A stretch of 64,000 nucleotides of DNA from Mycolicibacterium sp. P9-22 (GCF_008329585.1 NZ_NPKP01000002.1:248001-312000); one strand, 5' to 3'. Shown: positions 43,073 through 53,450, counted from the first letter of the stretch. Numbers and translations: made by a program. Notes: generated by a model from the letters alone, not told the origin.

Positions 43073-44407
43073 GTGAGCACGCCAGAAGACATCACCGCCA
43101 GTTGGTCCTTCGAGACCAAGCAGGTGCACGCCGGCCAGACCCCCGACACGGCGACCAACGCCCGGGCACTGCCGATCTACCAGACCACGTCCTACACGTT
43201 CGACAACACCGCGCACGCCGCGGCGCTGTTCGGCCTGGAGGAAACCGGCAACATCTACACCCGCATCGGCAACCCGACCACCGACGTGATCGAGCAGCGG
43301 CTGGCCGCACTCGAAGGTGGTGTGGCGGCGCTGTTCCTGTCCTCCGGTCAGGCCGCCGAGACGTTCGCGATCCTCAACCTGGCCGGCGCAGGCGACCACA
43401 TCGTGTCGAGCCCGCGCCTCTACGGCGGCACCTACAACCTGTTCCACTACACGCTGCCCAAGCTGGGTATCGAGGTCAGCTTCGTGGAGAACCCCGATGA
43501 CCTGGAGTCCTGGCGGGCGGCGATCCAGCCGAACACCAAGGCGTTCTTCGCGGAGACCATCTCCAACCCGCAGATCGACATCCTGGATATCCCCGGCGTC
43601 TCGGGCGTCGCCCATGACCAGGGCATCCCGCTGATCGTCGACAACACCATCGCCACCCCGTACCTGATCCAGCCGATAGCGCACGGCGCCGATATCGTCG
43701 TGCACTCGGCCACCAAGTACCTGGGCGGCCACGGGTCGGCCATCGCGGGCGTCATCGTCGACAGCGGCACGTTCGACTGGACCCAGGGCCGTCACCCCGG
43801 TTTCACCGAGCCGGACCCGAGCTATCACGGTGTGGTCTTCTCCGAGCTCGGCCCACCCGCCTACGCCCTCAAGGCCCGGGTCCAGCTGCTGCGTGACCTG
43901 GGCAGCTCGCTCGCCCCATTCAACGCGTTCCTCATCGCCCAGGGCCTGGAGACGCTGTCGCTGCGCGTCGAGCGGCACGTGTCCAACGCGGTCAAGGTCG
44001 CCGAGTACCTCACCGGCCGCGACGAGGTGACCTCGGTGAACTACGCCGGGCTGCCCACCTCACCGTGGTACGAACTGGGCCGCAAGATCGCACCCAAGGG
44101 CACCGGCGCGGTGCTGGCCTTCGAACTGGCCGGGGGCATCGAAGCCGGCAAGGCGTTCGTCAACGCGCTGACCCTGCACAGCCATGTCGCCAATATCGGG
44201 GACGTGCGTTCGCTGGTCATCCACCCCGCTTCCACCACGCACGCCCAGCTGACCCCCGAGGAACAGGCGACCACCGGCGTCACCCCCGGTCTGGTGCGTC
44301 TCGCGGTCGGTATCGAGGGGATCGACGACATCCTGGCCGACCTGGATCAGGGATTCGCCGCGGCGAAAGCGTTCGCCGGTACCGGTCAGAGTGTCGCGTC
44401 GGTGTGA
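43073..44407 (+). CDS. metZ: O-acetylhomoserine sulfhydrylase (aminocarboxypropyltransferase)
   Basis: A PLP enzyme of the Cys/Met metabolism family making homocysteine from O-acetylhomoserine and sulfide; M. tuberculosis Rv3340 is called metC. The 444-residue protein has [11 protein letters not shown], the PLP-phosphate SSGQAAE segment, [15 protein letters not shown] and the Schiff-base Lys K215 in [12 protein letters not shown]. The GTG at 43073 follows GGAGG at about 8 bases. It is the first gene behind the SAM-IV riboswitch, and metX follows 10 bases after its stop. Confidence 0.94.
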   Translation: MSTPEDITASWSFETKQVHAGQTPDTATNARALPIYQTTSYTFDNTAHAAALFGLEETGNIYTRIGNPTTDVIEQRLAALEGGVAALFLSSGQAAETFAILNLAGAGDHIVSSPRLYGGTYNLFHYTLPKLGIEVSFVENPDDLESWRAAIQPNTKAFFAETISNPQIDILDIPGVSGVAHDQGIPLIVDNTIATPYLIQPIAHGADIVVHSATKYLGGHGSAIAGVIVDSGTFDWTQGRHPGFTEPDPSYHGVVFSELGPPAYALKARVQLLRDLGSSLAPFNAFLIAQGLETLSLRVERHVSNAVKVAEYLTGRDEVTSVNYAGLPTSPWYELGRKIAPKGTGAVLAFELAGGIEAGKAFVNALTLHSHVANIGDVRSLVIHPASTTHAQLTPEEQATTGVTPGLVRLAVGIEGIDDILADLDQGFAAAKAFAGTGQSVASV

Positions 44408-44417
44408 GCACGGCCTC

Positions 44418-45548
44418 ATGACCATCTTCGACATACTGAGCGACGTGCCGTCGACCCTGCCCGCCGAAGGTGAGATCGGGGTCGTCAAGATCGGCGCCCT
44501 GACGCTGGAAAGCGGTGTGGTCCTCGACGATGTATCGATCGCGGTGCAACGCTGGGGCGAGCTGAACCCCGAACGCGACAACGTCGTCATGGTGCTGCAC
44601 GCACTGACCGGCGATTCGCACATCACCGGCCCGGCCGGTCCCGACCATCCGACGTCGGGCTGGTGGGACGGTGTGGCCGGCCCCGGCGCCACGATCGACA
44701 CCCGCCGTTGGTGCGCCGTCGCCACCAACGCACTCGGCGGGTGCCGGGGGTCCACCGGGCCGAGTTCGATCGCACCCGACGGAAAGCCTTGGGGCTCAAG
44801 GTTCCCGGCGATCACGATCCGCGATCAGGTCAACGCAGATCTGGCCGCACTGGCGGCACTGGGAATCACCGGGGTGGCTGCGGTGATCGGCGGCTCGATG
44901 GGCGGCGCGCGGGCACTGGAATGGATCGTCGGGCACCCGGACACCGTCCGCGCCGGGCTGATCCTGGCGGTCGGCGCGCGCGCCACCGCCGATCAGATCG
45001 GCACCCAGAGCACCCAGGTCGCCGCCATCAAGGCCGACCCGGACTGGAACGGCGGCGATTACTACGATACCGGTCGCGTCCCGGCCGCCGGTCTGGAGAT
45101 CGCACGGCGCATGGCGCACCTCACCTACCGCGGCGAGGCCGAGCTGGACTCGCGGTTCGCCAACCTCGCCCAGGGCGACGAGGATCCCACCAACGGTGGT
45201 CGCTACGCCGTGCAGAGCTACCTGGAACATCAGGGCGGCAAGCTGGTGTCCCGGTTCGATGCCGGCACCTATGTCGCGCTCACCGATGCGCTGAGCAGCC
45301 ATGACGTCGGGCGCGACCGCGGCGGCGTGCAGGCCGCGCTGGCCGGTTGCCCGGTGCCGGTGATCGTCGGGGGCATCACCTCCGACCGGCTGTACCCGCT
45401 GCGCCAACAGCAGGAGCTGGCCGATCTGCTACCCGGATGCGACGGTCTGCGGGTCATCGACTCGATCTACGGCCACGACGGATTCCTGGTGGAGACCGAG
45501 GCGGTGGCTCCGTTGATCCGGCAGACCCTGGAGATCGCGTCCCGGTGA
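44418..45548 (+). CDS. metX: Homoserine O-acetyltransferase
   Basis: It acetylates homoserine with acetyl-CoA, giving the substrate of MetZ. The 376-residue alpha/beta-hydrolase-fold protein has HALTGDSH, the catalytic Ser S160 in [25 protein letters not shown] near the acid, and YGHDGFLVE with the catalytic His. The ATG at 44418 is used; GTG codons earlier overlap metZ. It is cotranscribed with metZ, and its stop codon overlaps the GTG of the following methyltransferase. Confidence 0.94.
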   Translation: MTIFDILSDVPSTLPAEGEIGVVKIGALTLESGVVLDDVSIAVQRWGELNPERDNVVMVLHALTGDSHITGPAGPDHPTSGWWDGVAGPGATIDTRRWCAVATNALGGCRGSTGPSSIAPDGKPWGSRFPAITIRDQVNADLAALAALGITGVAAVIGGSMGGARALEWIVGHPDTVRAGLILAVGARATADQIGTQSTQVAAIKADPDWNGGDYYDTGRVPAAGLEIARRMAHLTYRGEAELDSRFANLAQGDEDPTNGGRYAVQSYLEHQGGKLVSRFDAGTYVALTDALSSHDVGRDRGGVQAALAGCPVPVIVGGITSDRLYPLRQQQELADLLPGCDGLRVIDSIYGHDGFLVETEAVAPLIRQTLEIASR

Positions 45549-46276
45549 GCGCATCGGACAAGCAGGGGTCCCTGTCTTTCGGTGCGGAGGCCGCCGCCTA
45601 CGAACGCGGCAGGCCCTCCTACCCGCCGGAGGCGATCGACTGGCTGTTGCCGACGGCCGCGCAACGGGTGCTGGACCTGGGAGCCGGCACCGGCAAGCTG
45701 ACCGTCCGGCTCGTCGAACGCGGCCTGGACGTGGTGGCGGTGGACCCCATCCCCGAGATGCTGGAAGTGCTGAGCCACTCGCTGCCGGAGACACCCGCAC
45801 TCCTGGGTACCGCCGAAGAGATTCCGTTGCCGGACAACAGCGTCGACTCCGTACTGGTGGCCCAGGCCTGGCACTGGTTCGACCCGAAACGTGCCACCCA
45901 GGAGATCGCCCGCGTGCTGCGTCCGGGCGGGCGGCTCGGGCTGGTGTGGAACACCCGCGACGAACGGATGGGCTGGGTCAAGGATCTCGGCACCATCATC
46001 GGCCAGGAGCACGACCCACTGGGCGATGAGGTGACACTGAGCGATCCGTTCACCGATGTCGAACGCCATCAGGTGGAGTGGACCAGCTACCTGACCCCGC
46101 AGGCGCTCATCGATCTGGTGGCCTCCCGCAGTTACTGCATCACCTCACCCACCGAGGTCCGCACGCGCACACTGGAGAAGGTCCGCGAACTGTTGGCCAC
46201 CCATCCGGCGCTGGCCAACAGCACCGGGCTGGCGCTGCCCTACATCACGGTGGGGATCCGGGCGACGCTGAGCTGA
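45545..46276 (+). CDS. Class I SAM-dependent methyltransferase, Rv3342-like
   Basis: A 243-residue methyltransferase with motif [16 protein letters not shown] (about 41-55), the acidic [33 protein letters not shown] and [13 protein letters not shown], typical of the actinobacterial group close to Rv3342. The GTG at 45545 overlaps the metX stop (GTGA), so it is the third gene of the SAM-IV-controlled operon; a SAM-using enzyme here is consistent with that control. The methyl acceptor is unknown. Confidence 0.87.
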   Translation: MSASDKQGSLSFGAEAAAYERGRPSYPPEAIDWLLPTAAQRVLDLGAGTGKLTVRLVERGLDVVAVDPIPEMLEVLSHSLPETPALLGTAEEIPLPDNSVDSVLVAQAWHWFDPKRATQEIARVLRPGGRLGLVWNTRDERMGWVKDLGTIIGQEHDPLGDEVTLSDPFTDVERHQVEWTSYLTPQALIDLVASRSYCITSPTEVRTRTLEKVRELLATHPALANSTGLALPYITVGIRATLS

Positions 46277-46340
46277 CATGCGGTCCGGAATATCCGTTCC
46301 ACCGAACGGGTACCAGACGGTGAACGACGAGAGGCCTGCG

Positions 46341-46808
46341 ATGTCCAAGCGTGACCGAGACCGTCTCGCCGCCGCCGGAGGCACGGCTCCCGTTGTGCAG
46401 ATCGCCGCGATGGTGATCGGCGCGGTGTTCCTGGTGTTCGGGGTCGCGGGCTTCATTCCGGGTATCACCAGTGACTACGACGAACTGAGTTGGGCCGGCC
46501 ACCGCTCCGGTGCGTTGCTGCTGGGAGTCTTCGCCGTGTCGATCCTGCACAACCTCGTCCACCTCGCGTTCGGGGTCGCCGGCCTGGTGTTCGCCCGATC
46601 CGCGGCGACCGCCAAGACATACCTGCTGTGGGGCGGCGCGGGTTATGCGCTGCTGTGGCTCTACGGGCTGGCCATCGATCACCACGGTCCGCTGAACTTC
46701 GTGCCGGTCAACTCCGCCGACAACTGGCTGCACCTCGGTTTGGCCGTCACCATGATTGCCTCGGGCGTGCTGTTGGGGCGCTTGGCCATCCAGCCCGACC
46801 GACCCTGA
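46341..46808 (+). CDS. DUF4383 membrane protein
   Basis: A 155-residue protein with a charged N-terminus and four hydrophobic helices, matching the actinobacterial DUF4383 pattern (HNLVHLAFGVAGLVFARS in helix 2, LLWGGAGYALLWLYG in helix 3, NWLHLGLAVTMIASG in helix 4). The ATG at 46341 has GAGAGG 7 bases upstream; earlier starts at 46278 and 46320 lack one. It converges on the DUF3017 gene with 1 bp between. The function is unknown; the His-rich membrane motif could bind metal or heme. Confidence 0.78.
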   Translation: MSKRDRDRLAAAGGTAPVVQIAAMVIGAVFLVFGVAGFIPGITSDYDELSWAGHRSGALLLGVFAVSILHNLVHLAFGVAGLVFARSAATAKTYLLWGGAGYALLWLYGLAIDHHGPLNFVPVNSADNWLHLGLAVTMIASGVLLGRLAIQPDRP

Positions 46809-46809
46809 T

Positions 46810-47103
46810 TCAGGACGTGCCCAGCGGGTCGATGGTCCACGCGATGTAGAGCATCGTCGCACTGACAGTCGCTGTCGTCACGAAATCGATTGTGCGGGAA
46901 CGTATCACCAGCAGACCAGCACGATCATCGGAGAGCGCGAGCCGCAGAGCGGCGGCCACGCCGACGGCGATACCGATGACCAGTGCGCCGCGGCGCCAGT
47001 ACCCTGCGGTCACCAGAGCCAGTGCGGCAAGGAGAATCACACCGACCACCAGAATCGGCCACTGGCCGGCAAAGACCTTGCGGGCGAACTCCTTTGCGGT
47101 CAA
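46810..47103 (-). CDS. DUF3017 small membrane protein
   Basis: A 97-residue protein with three predicted hydrophobic helices (WPILVVGVILLAALALV, GALVIGIAVGVAAALRLAL, and ATVSATMLYIAWT near the end). It resembles Rv3355c, which likewise follows folD. The start appears to be a TTG at 47103, 3 bases after the folD stop codon, so it is translationally close-coupled to folD. The function is unknown. Confidence 0.75.
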   Translation of the reverse strand: MTAKEFARKVFAGQWPILVVGVILLAALALVTAGYWRRGALVIGIAVGVAAALRLALSDDRAGLLVIRSRTIDFVTTATVSATMLYIAWTIDPLGTS

Positions 47104-47106
47104 GAG

Positions 47107-47961
47107 CTAGTCACGTTCGGCTCGCTCCACCACATTGGTCAGCAGGAACGCCCGCGTCAGCGGACCCACCCCGCCCGGATTCGGCGACACGTGACCGGCG
47201 ACGTCCCAGACGTCGGGGGCGACGTCACCGGTGAGCTTGCCCTCGACCCGGCTGACGCCCACGTCGACCACGGCCGCACCGGGTTTCACCATGTCGGCGG
47301 TGACCATATAGGGCACGCCGACGGCGGCGATAATGATGTCGGCCTGCCGGGTCAGCTCAGCCAGGTCACGGGTACCGGTGTGGCACAACGTCACTGTCGC
47401 GTTCTCCGAGCGACGGGTGAGCAGCAGACCGAGCGGGCGGCCGACTGTGACACCGCGGCCGATGACCACCACGTGCGCGCCGGCGATCGGGACGTCGAAT
47501 CGGCGCAGCAGGTGCACGATGCCGCGCGGCGTGCAGGGCAGCGGAGCCTCTTTCCCGAGCACCAGCCGGCCCAGGTTGGTGGGGTGCAGACCATCGGCGT
47601 CCTTGTCCGGGTCCATACGCTCCAGCGCCGCGTTCTCGTCCAGGTGCTTGGGCAGCGGCAACTGCACGATGTAGCCGGTGCATTCGGGGTTGGCGTTGAG
47701 CTCGTCGATCGTCTCGTCCAGTGTCGCCTGGCTGATATCGGCCGGCAGATCACGACGGATCGAGTTGATGCCCACCTTCGCGCAGTCGGCGTGCTTGCCG
47801 CGCACGTAGGCCTGCGATCCCGGGTCGTCACCGACCAGGATCGTGCCCAGCCCCGGCGTACGGCCGGCCGCCGTCAGCGTGGCCACCCGTCCCTTGAGGT
47901 CATCGAGAATTTCGTCGCGGGTGGACTTACCGTCCAAAGTCGTCGCTGCCACGTAGGTCAT
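47107..47961 (-). CDS. folD: Methylenetetrahydrofolate dehydrogenase/cyclohydrolase
   Basis: The bifunctional one-carbon enzyme converts 5,10-methylene-THF to 10-formyl-THF with NADP. The 284-residue protein has [14 protein letters not shown] near the active-site Lys, [24 protein letters not shown], the NADP motif [14 protein letters not shown] and the C-terminal [17 protein letters not shown]. The ATG at 47961 lies 19 bp from the start codon of the divergent OYE-like gene. It is followed by the DUF3017 gene, as in M. tuberculosis (Rv3356c-Rv3355c). Confidence 0.95.
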   Translation of the reverse strand: MTYVAATTLDGKSTRDEILDDLKGRVATLTAAGRTPGLGTILVGDDPGSQAYVRGKHADCAKVGINSIRRDLPADISQATLDETIDELNANPECTGYIVQLPLPKHLDENAALERMDPDKDADGLHPTNLGRLVLGKEAPLPCTPRGIVHLLRRFDVPIAGAHVVVIGRGVTVGRPLGLLLTRRSENATVTLCHTGTRDLAELTRQADIIIAAVGVPYMVTADMVKPGAAVVDVGVSRVEGKLTGDVAPDVWDVAGHVSPNPGGVGPLTRAFLLTNVVERAERD

Positions 47962-47980
47962 TGTGGCAGGCTCGCCCGGT

Positions 47981-49204
47981 ATGAACACGCAGCCAGAAGT
48001 GTTCACCGACGTGTTTGGCGCGGCCAAGCTCGGTCCGGTGACGCTGCGCAACCGCATCATCAAGGCCGCCACATTCGAGGCGTCCACCCCGAATGCGCTG
48101 GTCACCGATGATCTGATCAAGTACCACCAGCTCCCCGCGGCGGGTGGCGTTGGCATGACGACGGTCGCTTACTGTGCGGTCACCCCGGGTGGGCGCACAG
48201 ACGGCTGGCAGCTGTGGATGCGACCGGAGGCACTGCCCGGCCTGCGCAGACTGACCGACGCGGTGCACGCCGAGGGCGCGGCGATCAGCGCCCAGATCGG
48301 TCACGCCGGCCCGGTCGCCAACGCCAAGACCAACAAGGCCCCGGCCCTGGCGCCAGTGCGGTTCTTCAATCCGCTGTCCATGCGGTTCGCCCGCAAGGCC
48401 ACCCTCGATGACATCCGCGCGGTCACCGCGGCGCACGCCAACGCCGCACGGCTGGCCATCGATGCGGGCTTCGACGCCGTGGAGATCCACCTCGGGCACA
48501 ACTATCTGGCCAGCTCGTTTCTCAGTCCGATGCTCAACCGGCGCACCGATGAGTTCGGCGGCTCGCTGGAGAACCGGTCGAAGGTCGCCCGCGGGCTGGT
48601 GCGCGCGGTGCGCGACGCCGTCGACACCTATGGCGCCAAACAGATCGCGGTCACCGCGAAGCTGACGATGACCGACGGGGTGCGCGGCGGCATCCCGATC
48701 GACGAGGCCCTGCAGACCGCGAAGTGGCTGGAGGAGGACGGCGGGCTGGATGCCATCGAACTGACCGCAGGCAGCTCCCTGGTCAATCCGATGTACCTGT
48801 TCCACGGCGACGCACCGGTCAAGGAGTTCGCCGGCGCGTTCAAACCCCCGATCAGCTGGGGCATGCGGATGACCGGCAAGAAGTTCCTCCGCGAGTACCC
48901 GTACCGGGAGGCCTACCTGTTGCGGCACGCCCGCCAGTTCCGGGCGGAGCTGGGCCTGCCGCTGATCCTGCTGGGCGGTATCACCAACCGGGAGACCATG
49001 GATCTCGCGATGGCCGAGGGGTTCGAGTTCGTCGCCATGGGCCGCGCGCTGCTGGCCGAGCCGGACCTGATCAACCGCATCAAAGCCGACGGGGATGCCC
49101 ATTCGGTCAAGGCCCTGTGTACGCACTGCAACAAATGCATGCCGACCATCTACAGCCACACCCATTGCGTGGTCACCGGAGCTCCGGACGTATTGACTAT
49201 CTGA
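47981..49204 (+). CDS. NADH:flavin oxidoreductase (Old Yellow Enzyme-like), Rv3359-like
   Basis: A 407-residue FMN TIM-barrel oxidoreductase. Motifs: [17 protein letters not shown] at the N-terminus, [28 protein letters not shown] with the usual His pair partly kept as HxGHNY, and [12 protein letters not shown] with FVAMGRALL for the FMN phosphate. The C-terminal [17 protein letters not shown] holds four Cys that could bind a metal or cluster but lacks the full CxxCxxxC spacing of 2,4-dienoyl-CoA reductase. The substrate is unknown. The stop is immediately followed by the next ATG. Confidence 0.85.
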   Translation: MNTQPEVFTDVFGAAKLGPVTLRNRIIKAATFEASTPNALVTDDLIKYHQLPAAGGVGMTTVAYCAVTPGGRTDGWQLWMRPEALPGLRRLTDAVHAEGAAISAQIGHAGPVANAKTNKAPALAPVRFFNPLSMRFARKATLDDIRAVTAAHANAARLAIDAGFDAVEIHLGHNYLASSFLSPMLNRRTDEFGGSLENRSKVARGLVRAVRDAVDTYGAKQIAVTAKLTMTDGVRGGIPIDEALQTAKWLEEDGGLDAIELTAGSSLVNPMYLFHGDAPVKEFAGAFKPPISWGMRMTGKKFLREYPYREAYLLRHARQFRAELGLPLILLGGITNRETMDLAMAEGFEFVAMGRALLAEPDLINRIKADGDAHSVKALCTHCNKCMPTIYSHTHCVVTGAPDVLTI

Positions 49205-50149
49205 ATGGACGGCCAGGTCAACAGGGAGGACGCCGCGGTTACCTACCGCTACGTCCGGGTCGGCCTGGTGGCGCTCGTCGTTTTTCTGCTCGTATCGCTC
49301 GGACTGACGTGGGAGCACAGCTGCCTGCAGCACTCCATCAGCGCGTTCTTCTACACCCGCACCCACGGTGTGTTCATCGCCGCGCTCTGCGCCGTGGGCA
49401 CCTGTTTGATCGTCTACCGGGGCAGCAGTCGCGGTGAGCAGAACAGACACACCGAGGATGCCCTGCTCAACTTCGCCGGCTTCCTCGCGTTCGTCGTCGC
49501 ACTGATTCCCACCGACGGTGCCGAAGTGTGCGAACCGTGGCTACCCACCGTGAAAGAACCATTCGACGCCACCGCCAACAACATGGTCGCGCTGTTCGTC
49601 GCCACTGCCGCCGGCATAGCCCTGTACCGCGTGGTCCAGCACAGGCGCACCGGCAAGACCGAGCCGTCCGCCCCGGCAGCCATGAATCTGACCGGCATGG
49701 ACCGAATGTGGAAAGTGGTCGCGACAGCCGTGCTGAAGGTGGAGCCGTGGCTTCCCAAGCTGCTTTACGGCCTCATTGTCGTCGGCGGCCTGGCGCTGTT
49801 CTGCCCGGCCGTACGCGACCATGCACACGGCGTCGCCGCGGCGGCCATGTTCCTCGCCATCACCCTGGTGGCCGTCTACCACGCGTGCTACGCGAAGGGC
49901 ACCCAATGCCAACGCCGAGCACGGATCTACGGCCTCATCGCCGGCACGATGCTGACGGCTGTCCTGCTGGCGATCGTGTTGTTCTTGACGGGTTTCTCCC
50001 AAGGCATCTTCTACGTCGAGGTTGCGCTGATCGTGCTGTTCGGCACTTTCTGGGGCATACAGACCTGGGACGTATGGACGTTGGAGGACCGCTACCCGGA
50101 GAATGCGATCCCCGCCCTCGCCGACGCAGCGACCGGGCGGTCGTCCTGA
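49205..50149 (+). CDS. Polytopic membrane protein, not recognised
   Basis: A 314-residue membrane protein with about seven or eight hydrophobic helices (near 18-38, 52-70, 85-102, 125-143, 182-200, 206-228, 245-265, 270-290). The segment HSISAFFYTRTHGVFIAALCAVG recalls bacterial DUF998-like proteins but I cannot assign a family firmly. A loop contains several Cys (CLQHS, EVCEPW, CYAKGTQCQRR). The ATG directly follows the OYE-like stop codon, so the two are likely cotranscribed; the FHA-ABC gene follows after 55 bp. The role is unknown. Confidence 0.7.
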   Translation: MDGQVNREDAAVTYRYVRVGLVALVVFLLVSLGLTWEHSCLQHSISAFFYTRTHGVFIAALCAVGTCLIVYRGSSRGEQNRHTEDALLNFAGFLAFVVALIPTDGAEVCEPWLPTVKEPFDATANNMVALFVATAAGIALYRVVQHRRTGKTEPSAPAAMNLTGMDRMWKVVATAVLKVEPWLPKLLYGLIVVGGLALFCPAVRDHAHGVAAAAMFLAITLVAVYHACYAKGTQCQRRARIYGLIAGTMLTAVLLAIVLFLTGFSQGIFYVEVALIVLFGTFWGIQTWDVWTLEDRYPENAIPALADAATGRSS

Positions 50150-50204
50150 CGCCACGCAGCATGGCGCAGCACGCGAGCCCACCTAACCGATACAGTTGTT
50201 CCCG

Positions 50205-52826
50205 ATGAGCCGCCCCGGAACGCCCGCGCTGACCGTTCGATACGAAGGGTCCGCACGCACCTTCTCCGCAGGCAACGACGTCGTCGTCGGCCGCGATCTG
50301 CGTGCCGACGTCCGTATCGCCCACCCACTGATCTCCCGCGCGCACCTGGTGCTGCGCTTCGATCAGGGTCGGTGGATCGCCATCGACAACGGCAGCCTCA
50401 ACGGCATGTACGTCCACGGCCAACGGGTGCCGACCCTCGACATCGTCGACGGTCAGTTGCTCAACATCGGCAACCCGGACGGCCCGCAGCTGGCCTTCGA
50501 GGTGGGCCGCCATCAGGGCTCGGTCGGCAGTCCCCCGCCGGCTGCGGTGCCGACGCCCACCGGCCCCCGGCCGAGCGCGTCCTGGCCGACCCAGGCCCCG
50601 ATTCAGCCCTCGCAGCCGCCCGCCTCACCCGCGTGGCCGACCGGGGGCGCCCCGTCCCAGAACCAGCCGCGTTACCCGTCCGGCCCGCAGCCGTATCAGC
50701 CGACTGCACAGCAGCCGTATCAGCCCAGCGCGCCCCAGCCGTCCTACCCGCCGCCGCCCGTCTCGCGTTCGCAGCCGACGTACATCCCGCCGGCCGACCC
50801 GTCGCAGACCGCCATGGGTCCGACCGCCGTTCCGCGCCCGTCGGAGAACAATCTCGCGACGAGCATGCTCAAGATCCTGCGTCCCGGGAAGGCACCCGAT
50901 GTGCCCCCGGGCGGGATCAAGATCGGGCGCGCCACCGACAACGACATCGTCATCCCCGACGTCCTGGCCTCGCGGCACCACGCGACTCTGGTCTCGGGGC
51001 CCGGCGGTACCGAGATCCTGGACAACCGCAGCATCAACGGCACCTTCGTCAACGGTGCCCGCGTCGACGACGCGCTGCTGCGTGAGGGTGACGTGGTCAC
51101 CATCGGCAACGTCGACCTGGTGTTCACCGGCGGCACGCTGGTCCGCGGCTCGGAGACGCAGGCGGCCACCCGCACCGGCGGTCTGGAGGTCCGCGGCCTG
51201 ACGTGGACCATCGAGGGCAACAAGACGCTGCTGAACAACATCTCGATCGACGCGCGGCCGGGCACACTGACCGCGGTGATCGGCCCCTCGGGCGCCGGTA
51301 AGTCGACGTTCGCCAAACAGGTCGCCGGCCTGACCCACCCGACCGACGGCCGGGTGTCCTTCGAGGGCCACGACATTCACGCCGAGTACGCCTCACTGCG
51401 TTCCCGAATCGGCATGGTCCCCCAGGACGATGTGGTGCACGGCCAGCTGACCGTCAAGCAGGCGCTGATGTACGCCGCCGAGCTGCGGCTGCCGCCGGAC
51501 ACCACCAACGAGGACCGTGAGCGGGTGGTCCTGCAGGTCCTCGAGGAACTCGAGATGACCAAGCACCTGGAGACCCGGGTGGACAAGCTCTCCGGCGGCC
51601 AGCGTAAGCGCGCCTCGGTGGCCCTGGAGCTGCTGACGGGCCCGTCGCTGCTGATCCTGGACGAGCCGACCTCGGGCCTGGATCCAGCGCTGGACCGCCA
51701 GGTGATGACGATGCTGCGCCAGCTCGCCGACGCCGGCCGTGTGGTGCTGGTGGTGACGCACTCACTGACCTACCTCGACGTCTGCGATCAGGTGCTGCTG
51801 CTGGCGCCGGGCGGCAAGACGGCGTTCTACGGCCCGCCGAGCCAGATCGGCCCGGAACTGGGCACCACCAACTGGGCCGACATCTTCTCCTCGGTCGCCG
51901 GTGACCCCGACGCCTCGCATCAGCATTACCTGGCCCGCAGCGGGCCGCCGCCGCAAGCCGAGGCCTCCGAGCAACCACAAGACCTCGGCAAGCCGGCGAA
52001 AACGAGTGTGCGGCGGCAGTTCTCCACCATCGCGCGCCGGCAGATGCGGCTGATCATTTCCGACCGCGGCTACTTCGTATTCCTGGCGATGCTGCCGTTC
52101 ATCATGGGTGTGCTGTCGCTGTCGGTGCCCGGCAACGTCGGCTTCGGCATCCCCAACCCGATGGGCGACGCGCCCAACGAGCCTGGTCAGATGCTGGTGC
52201 TGCTCAACGTCGGCGCCATTTTCATGGGCACCGCGCTGACCGTCCGCGACCTGATCGGTGAGCGCGCCATCTTCCGCCGCGAGCAGGCCGTGGGGTTGTC
52301 GACGACGGCCTACCTGCTGGCCAAGGTGTGCATCTACGCCGCCTTCGCGATCGTCCAATCTGCGATCGTCACGGCGATCGCGGTACTGGGCAAGGGTGGT
52401 CCCACTCAGGGTGCGGTGTCGTTCCTGCCGCCGACGGCCGAGCTGTTCGTGGTGATGGCGGCGACCACCGTCGCCTCGGCGATGCTCGGCCTGCTGCTGT
52501 CGGCGCTGGCCAAGTCCAGTGAGCAGATCATGCCGCTGCTGGTGGTGGCGGTGATGAGCCAGCTGGTGTTCTCCGGCGGCATGATCCCGGTGACCGACCG
52601 TCTGGTGCTCGACCAGCTGTCCTGGTTCACCCCGGCGCGGTGGGGCTATGCGGCGTCGGCGTCCACGGTGGACATCATCAAGCTGGTGCCCGGACCATTG
52701 ACGCCCAAGGATTCACATTGGGAGCACACCGCGTCGGCGTGGTGGTTCGACATGGGCATGCTGGCGCTGCTGAGTGTGGGCTATCTGACGTTCGTGCGCT
52801 TCAAGATTCGCCTCAAGGCGGGCTAA
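50205..52826 (+). CDS. ABC-2-type transporter with two FHA domains (Rv1747-like)
   Basis: An 873-residue fusion of two phosphothreonine-binding FHA domains, an ABC ATPase and an ABC-2 permease. FHA1 is about 5-90 (VVVGRDLRADVRIAHPLISRAH), then a Pro/Gln/Ser/Thr-rich linker (about 105-205), FHA2 about 225-305 (IKIGRATDNDIVIPD and RSINGTFVNG). Walker A GPSGAGKST is near 360, LSGGQRKR near 462 and LLILDEPTSGLDPA near 483; about six helices follow from ~620. Like Rv1747 it is probably controlled by Ser/Thr kinase phosphorylation and may export a lipid or glycolipid; no kinase gene is adjacent. The ATG at 50205 is preferred over a TTG at 50196. Confidence 0.92.
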   Translation: MSRPGTPALTVRYEGSARTFSAGNDVVVGRDLRADVRIAHPLISRAHLVLRFDQGRWIAIDNGSLNGMYVHGQRVPTLDIVDGQLLNIGNPDGPQLAFEVGRHQGSVGSPPPAAVPTPTGPRPSASWPTQAPIQPSQPPASPAWPTGGAPSQNQPRYPSGPQPYQPTAQQPYQPSAPQPSYPPPPVSRSQPTYIPPADPSQTAMGPTAVPRPSENNLATSMLKILRPGKAPDVPPGGIKIGRATDNDIVIPDVLASRHHATLVSGPGGTEILDNRSINGTFVNGARVDDALLREGDVVTIGNVDLVFTGGTLVRGSETQAATRTGGLEVRGLTWTIEGNKTLLNNISIDARPGTLTAVIGPSGAGKSTFAKQVAGLTHPTDGRVSFEGHDIHAEYASLRSRIGMVPQDDVVHGQLTVKQALMYAAELRLPPDTTNEDRERVVLQVLEELEMTKHLETRVDKLSGGQRKRASVALELLTGPSLLILDEPTSGLDPALDRQVMTMLRQLADAGRVVLVVTHSLTYLDVCDQVLLLAPGGKTAFYGPPSQIGPELGTTNWADIFSSVAGDPDASHQHYLARSGPPPQAEASEQPQDLGKPAKTSVRRQFSTIARRQMRLIISDRGYFVFLAMLPFIMGVLSLSVPGNVGFGIPNPMGDAPNEPGQMLVLLNVGAIFMGTALTVRDLIGERAIFRREQAVGLSTTAYLLAKVCIYAAFAIVQSAIVTAIAVLGKGGPTQGAVSFLPPTAELFVVMAATTVASAMLGLLLSALAKSSEQIMPLLVVAVMSQLVFSGGMIPVTDRLVLDQLSWFTPARWGYAASASTVDIIKLVPGPLTPKDSHWEHTASAWWFDMGMLALLSVGYLTFVRFKIRLKAG

Positions 52827-52832
52827 TACTGC

Positions 52833-52885
52833 GCGATTTGTGGAGTTTTTGTCGGAGTCATTCCGACCAGAACTCCACAAATCGC
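52833..52885. terminator. Palindrome P5 between FHA-ABC and mfpA
   Basis: GCGATTTGTGGAGTT (52833-52847) and AACTCCACAAATCGC (52871-52885) are perfect 15-bp arms; a nested GTCGGA/TCCGAC stem (52851-52856, 52862-52867) lies inside. It fills the 63-bp gap between convergent stop codons and can terminate both. The AT-rich arms contrast with the neighbourhood. Confidence 0.78.
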
Positions 52886-52889
52886 AGCG

Positions 52890-53450
52890 CTATTCGCCGT
52901 GGACGTCCAGCCCGTGGGCGGCGGCGTAGGCCAGGCCCTGCTCGATATTGATCCGCGCGCCGCGGATTTTCGCCGTCGTCCAGAAGGTCGGGTCGATGCG
53001 CGCGCCACGCAGGTCAGCCTCGTCGAACTTGGCGTCCTGCACCCGTGCGCCGCTCAGGTCAGCGCGCTGCAGCACGGCCTTGCGCAGGTCCGCGCCGACC
53101 AGGTTCGCCTCGCGCAACCGGCAGTCCGACAGGTCGACGGTGCGCAGATCGCATCCGCCGAGCACGCTCAGCGACAGGTCCACCTCGATGAACCGCAGCG
53201 GGCGCAGCCGGGTTTCGGTGAACACCGATCCCAGCAGGCTGCACTGCCGGAAGGTGCTGTGCAGCAGCGATGCCCGGCGGAAGGTGCAGTTACGGAAGGC
53301 CGAACCGAGGTGCTCGGACTCGGACAGGTCGACACCGCCGAAGTCGCATTCGTCGAACACCACCCGCTCGGTGCGAAGTCGGCTGAGGTCGTCATCGCGG
53401 AAGCTGTGCCCGGTGAACTCGCGGTCCACCCAGACCTGGTCATCGGTCAC
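52890..53450 (-). CDS. mfpA: Pentapeptide-repeat protein MfpA
   Basis: A DNA-mimicking right-handed quadrilateral beta-helix that binds DNA gyrase and can give low-level fluoroquinolone protection. The 186-residue protein is built of A(D/N)LxX-type repeats, for example DLSECEHL-like LSESEHLGSAF, FRRASLLHSTF, REANLVGADLRKAVLQRADLSGARV and KFDEADLRGARI, read in pieces. It is the last gene of the conservon-like operon; its GTG overlaps the stop codon of the GTPase gene (GTGA). This matches Rv3361c. Confidence 0.93.
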   Translation of the reverse strand: MTDDQVWVDREFTGHSFRDDDLSRLRTERVVFDECDFGGVDLSESEHLGSAFRNCTFRRASLLHSTFRQCSLLGSVFTETRLRPLRFIEVDLSLSVLGGCDLRTVDLSDCRLREANLVGADLRKAVLQRADLSGARVQDAKFDEADLRGARIDPTFWTTAKIRGARINIEQGLAYAAAHGLDVHGE

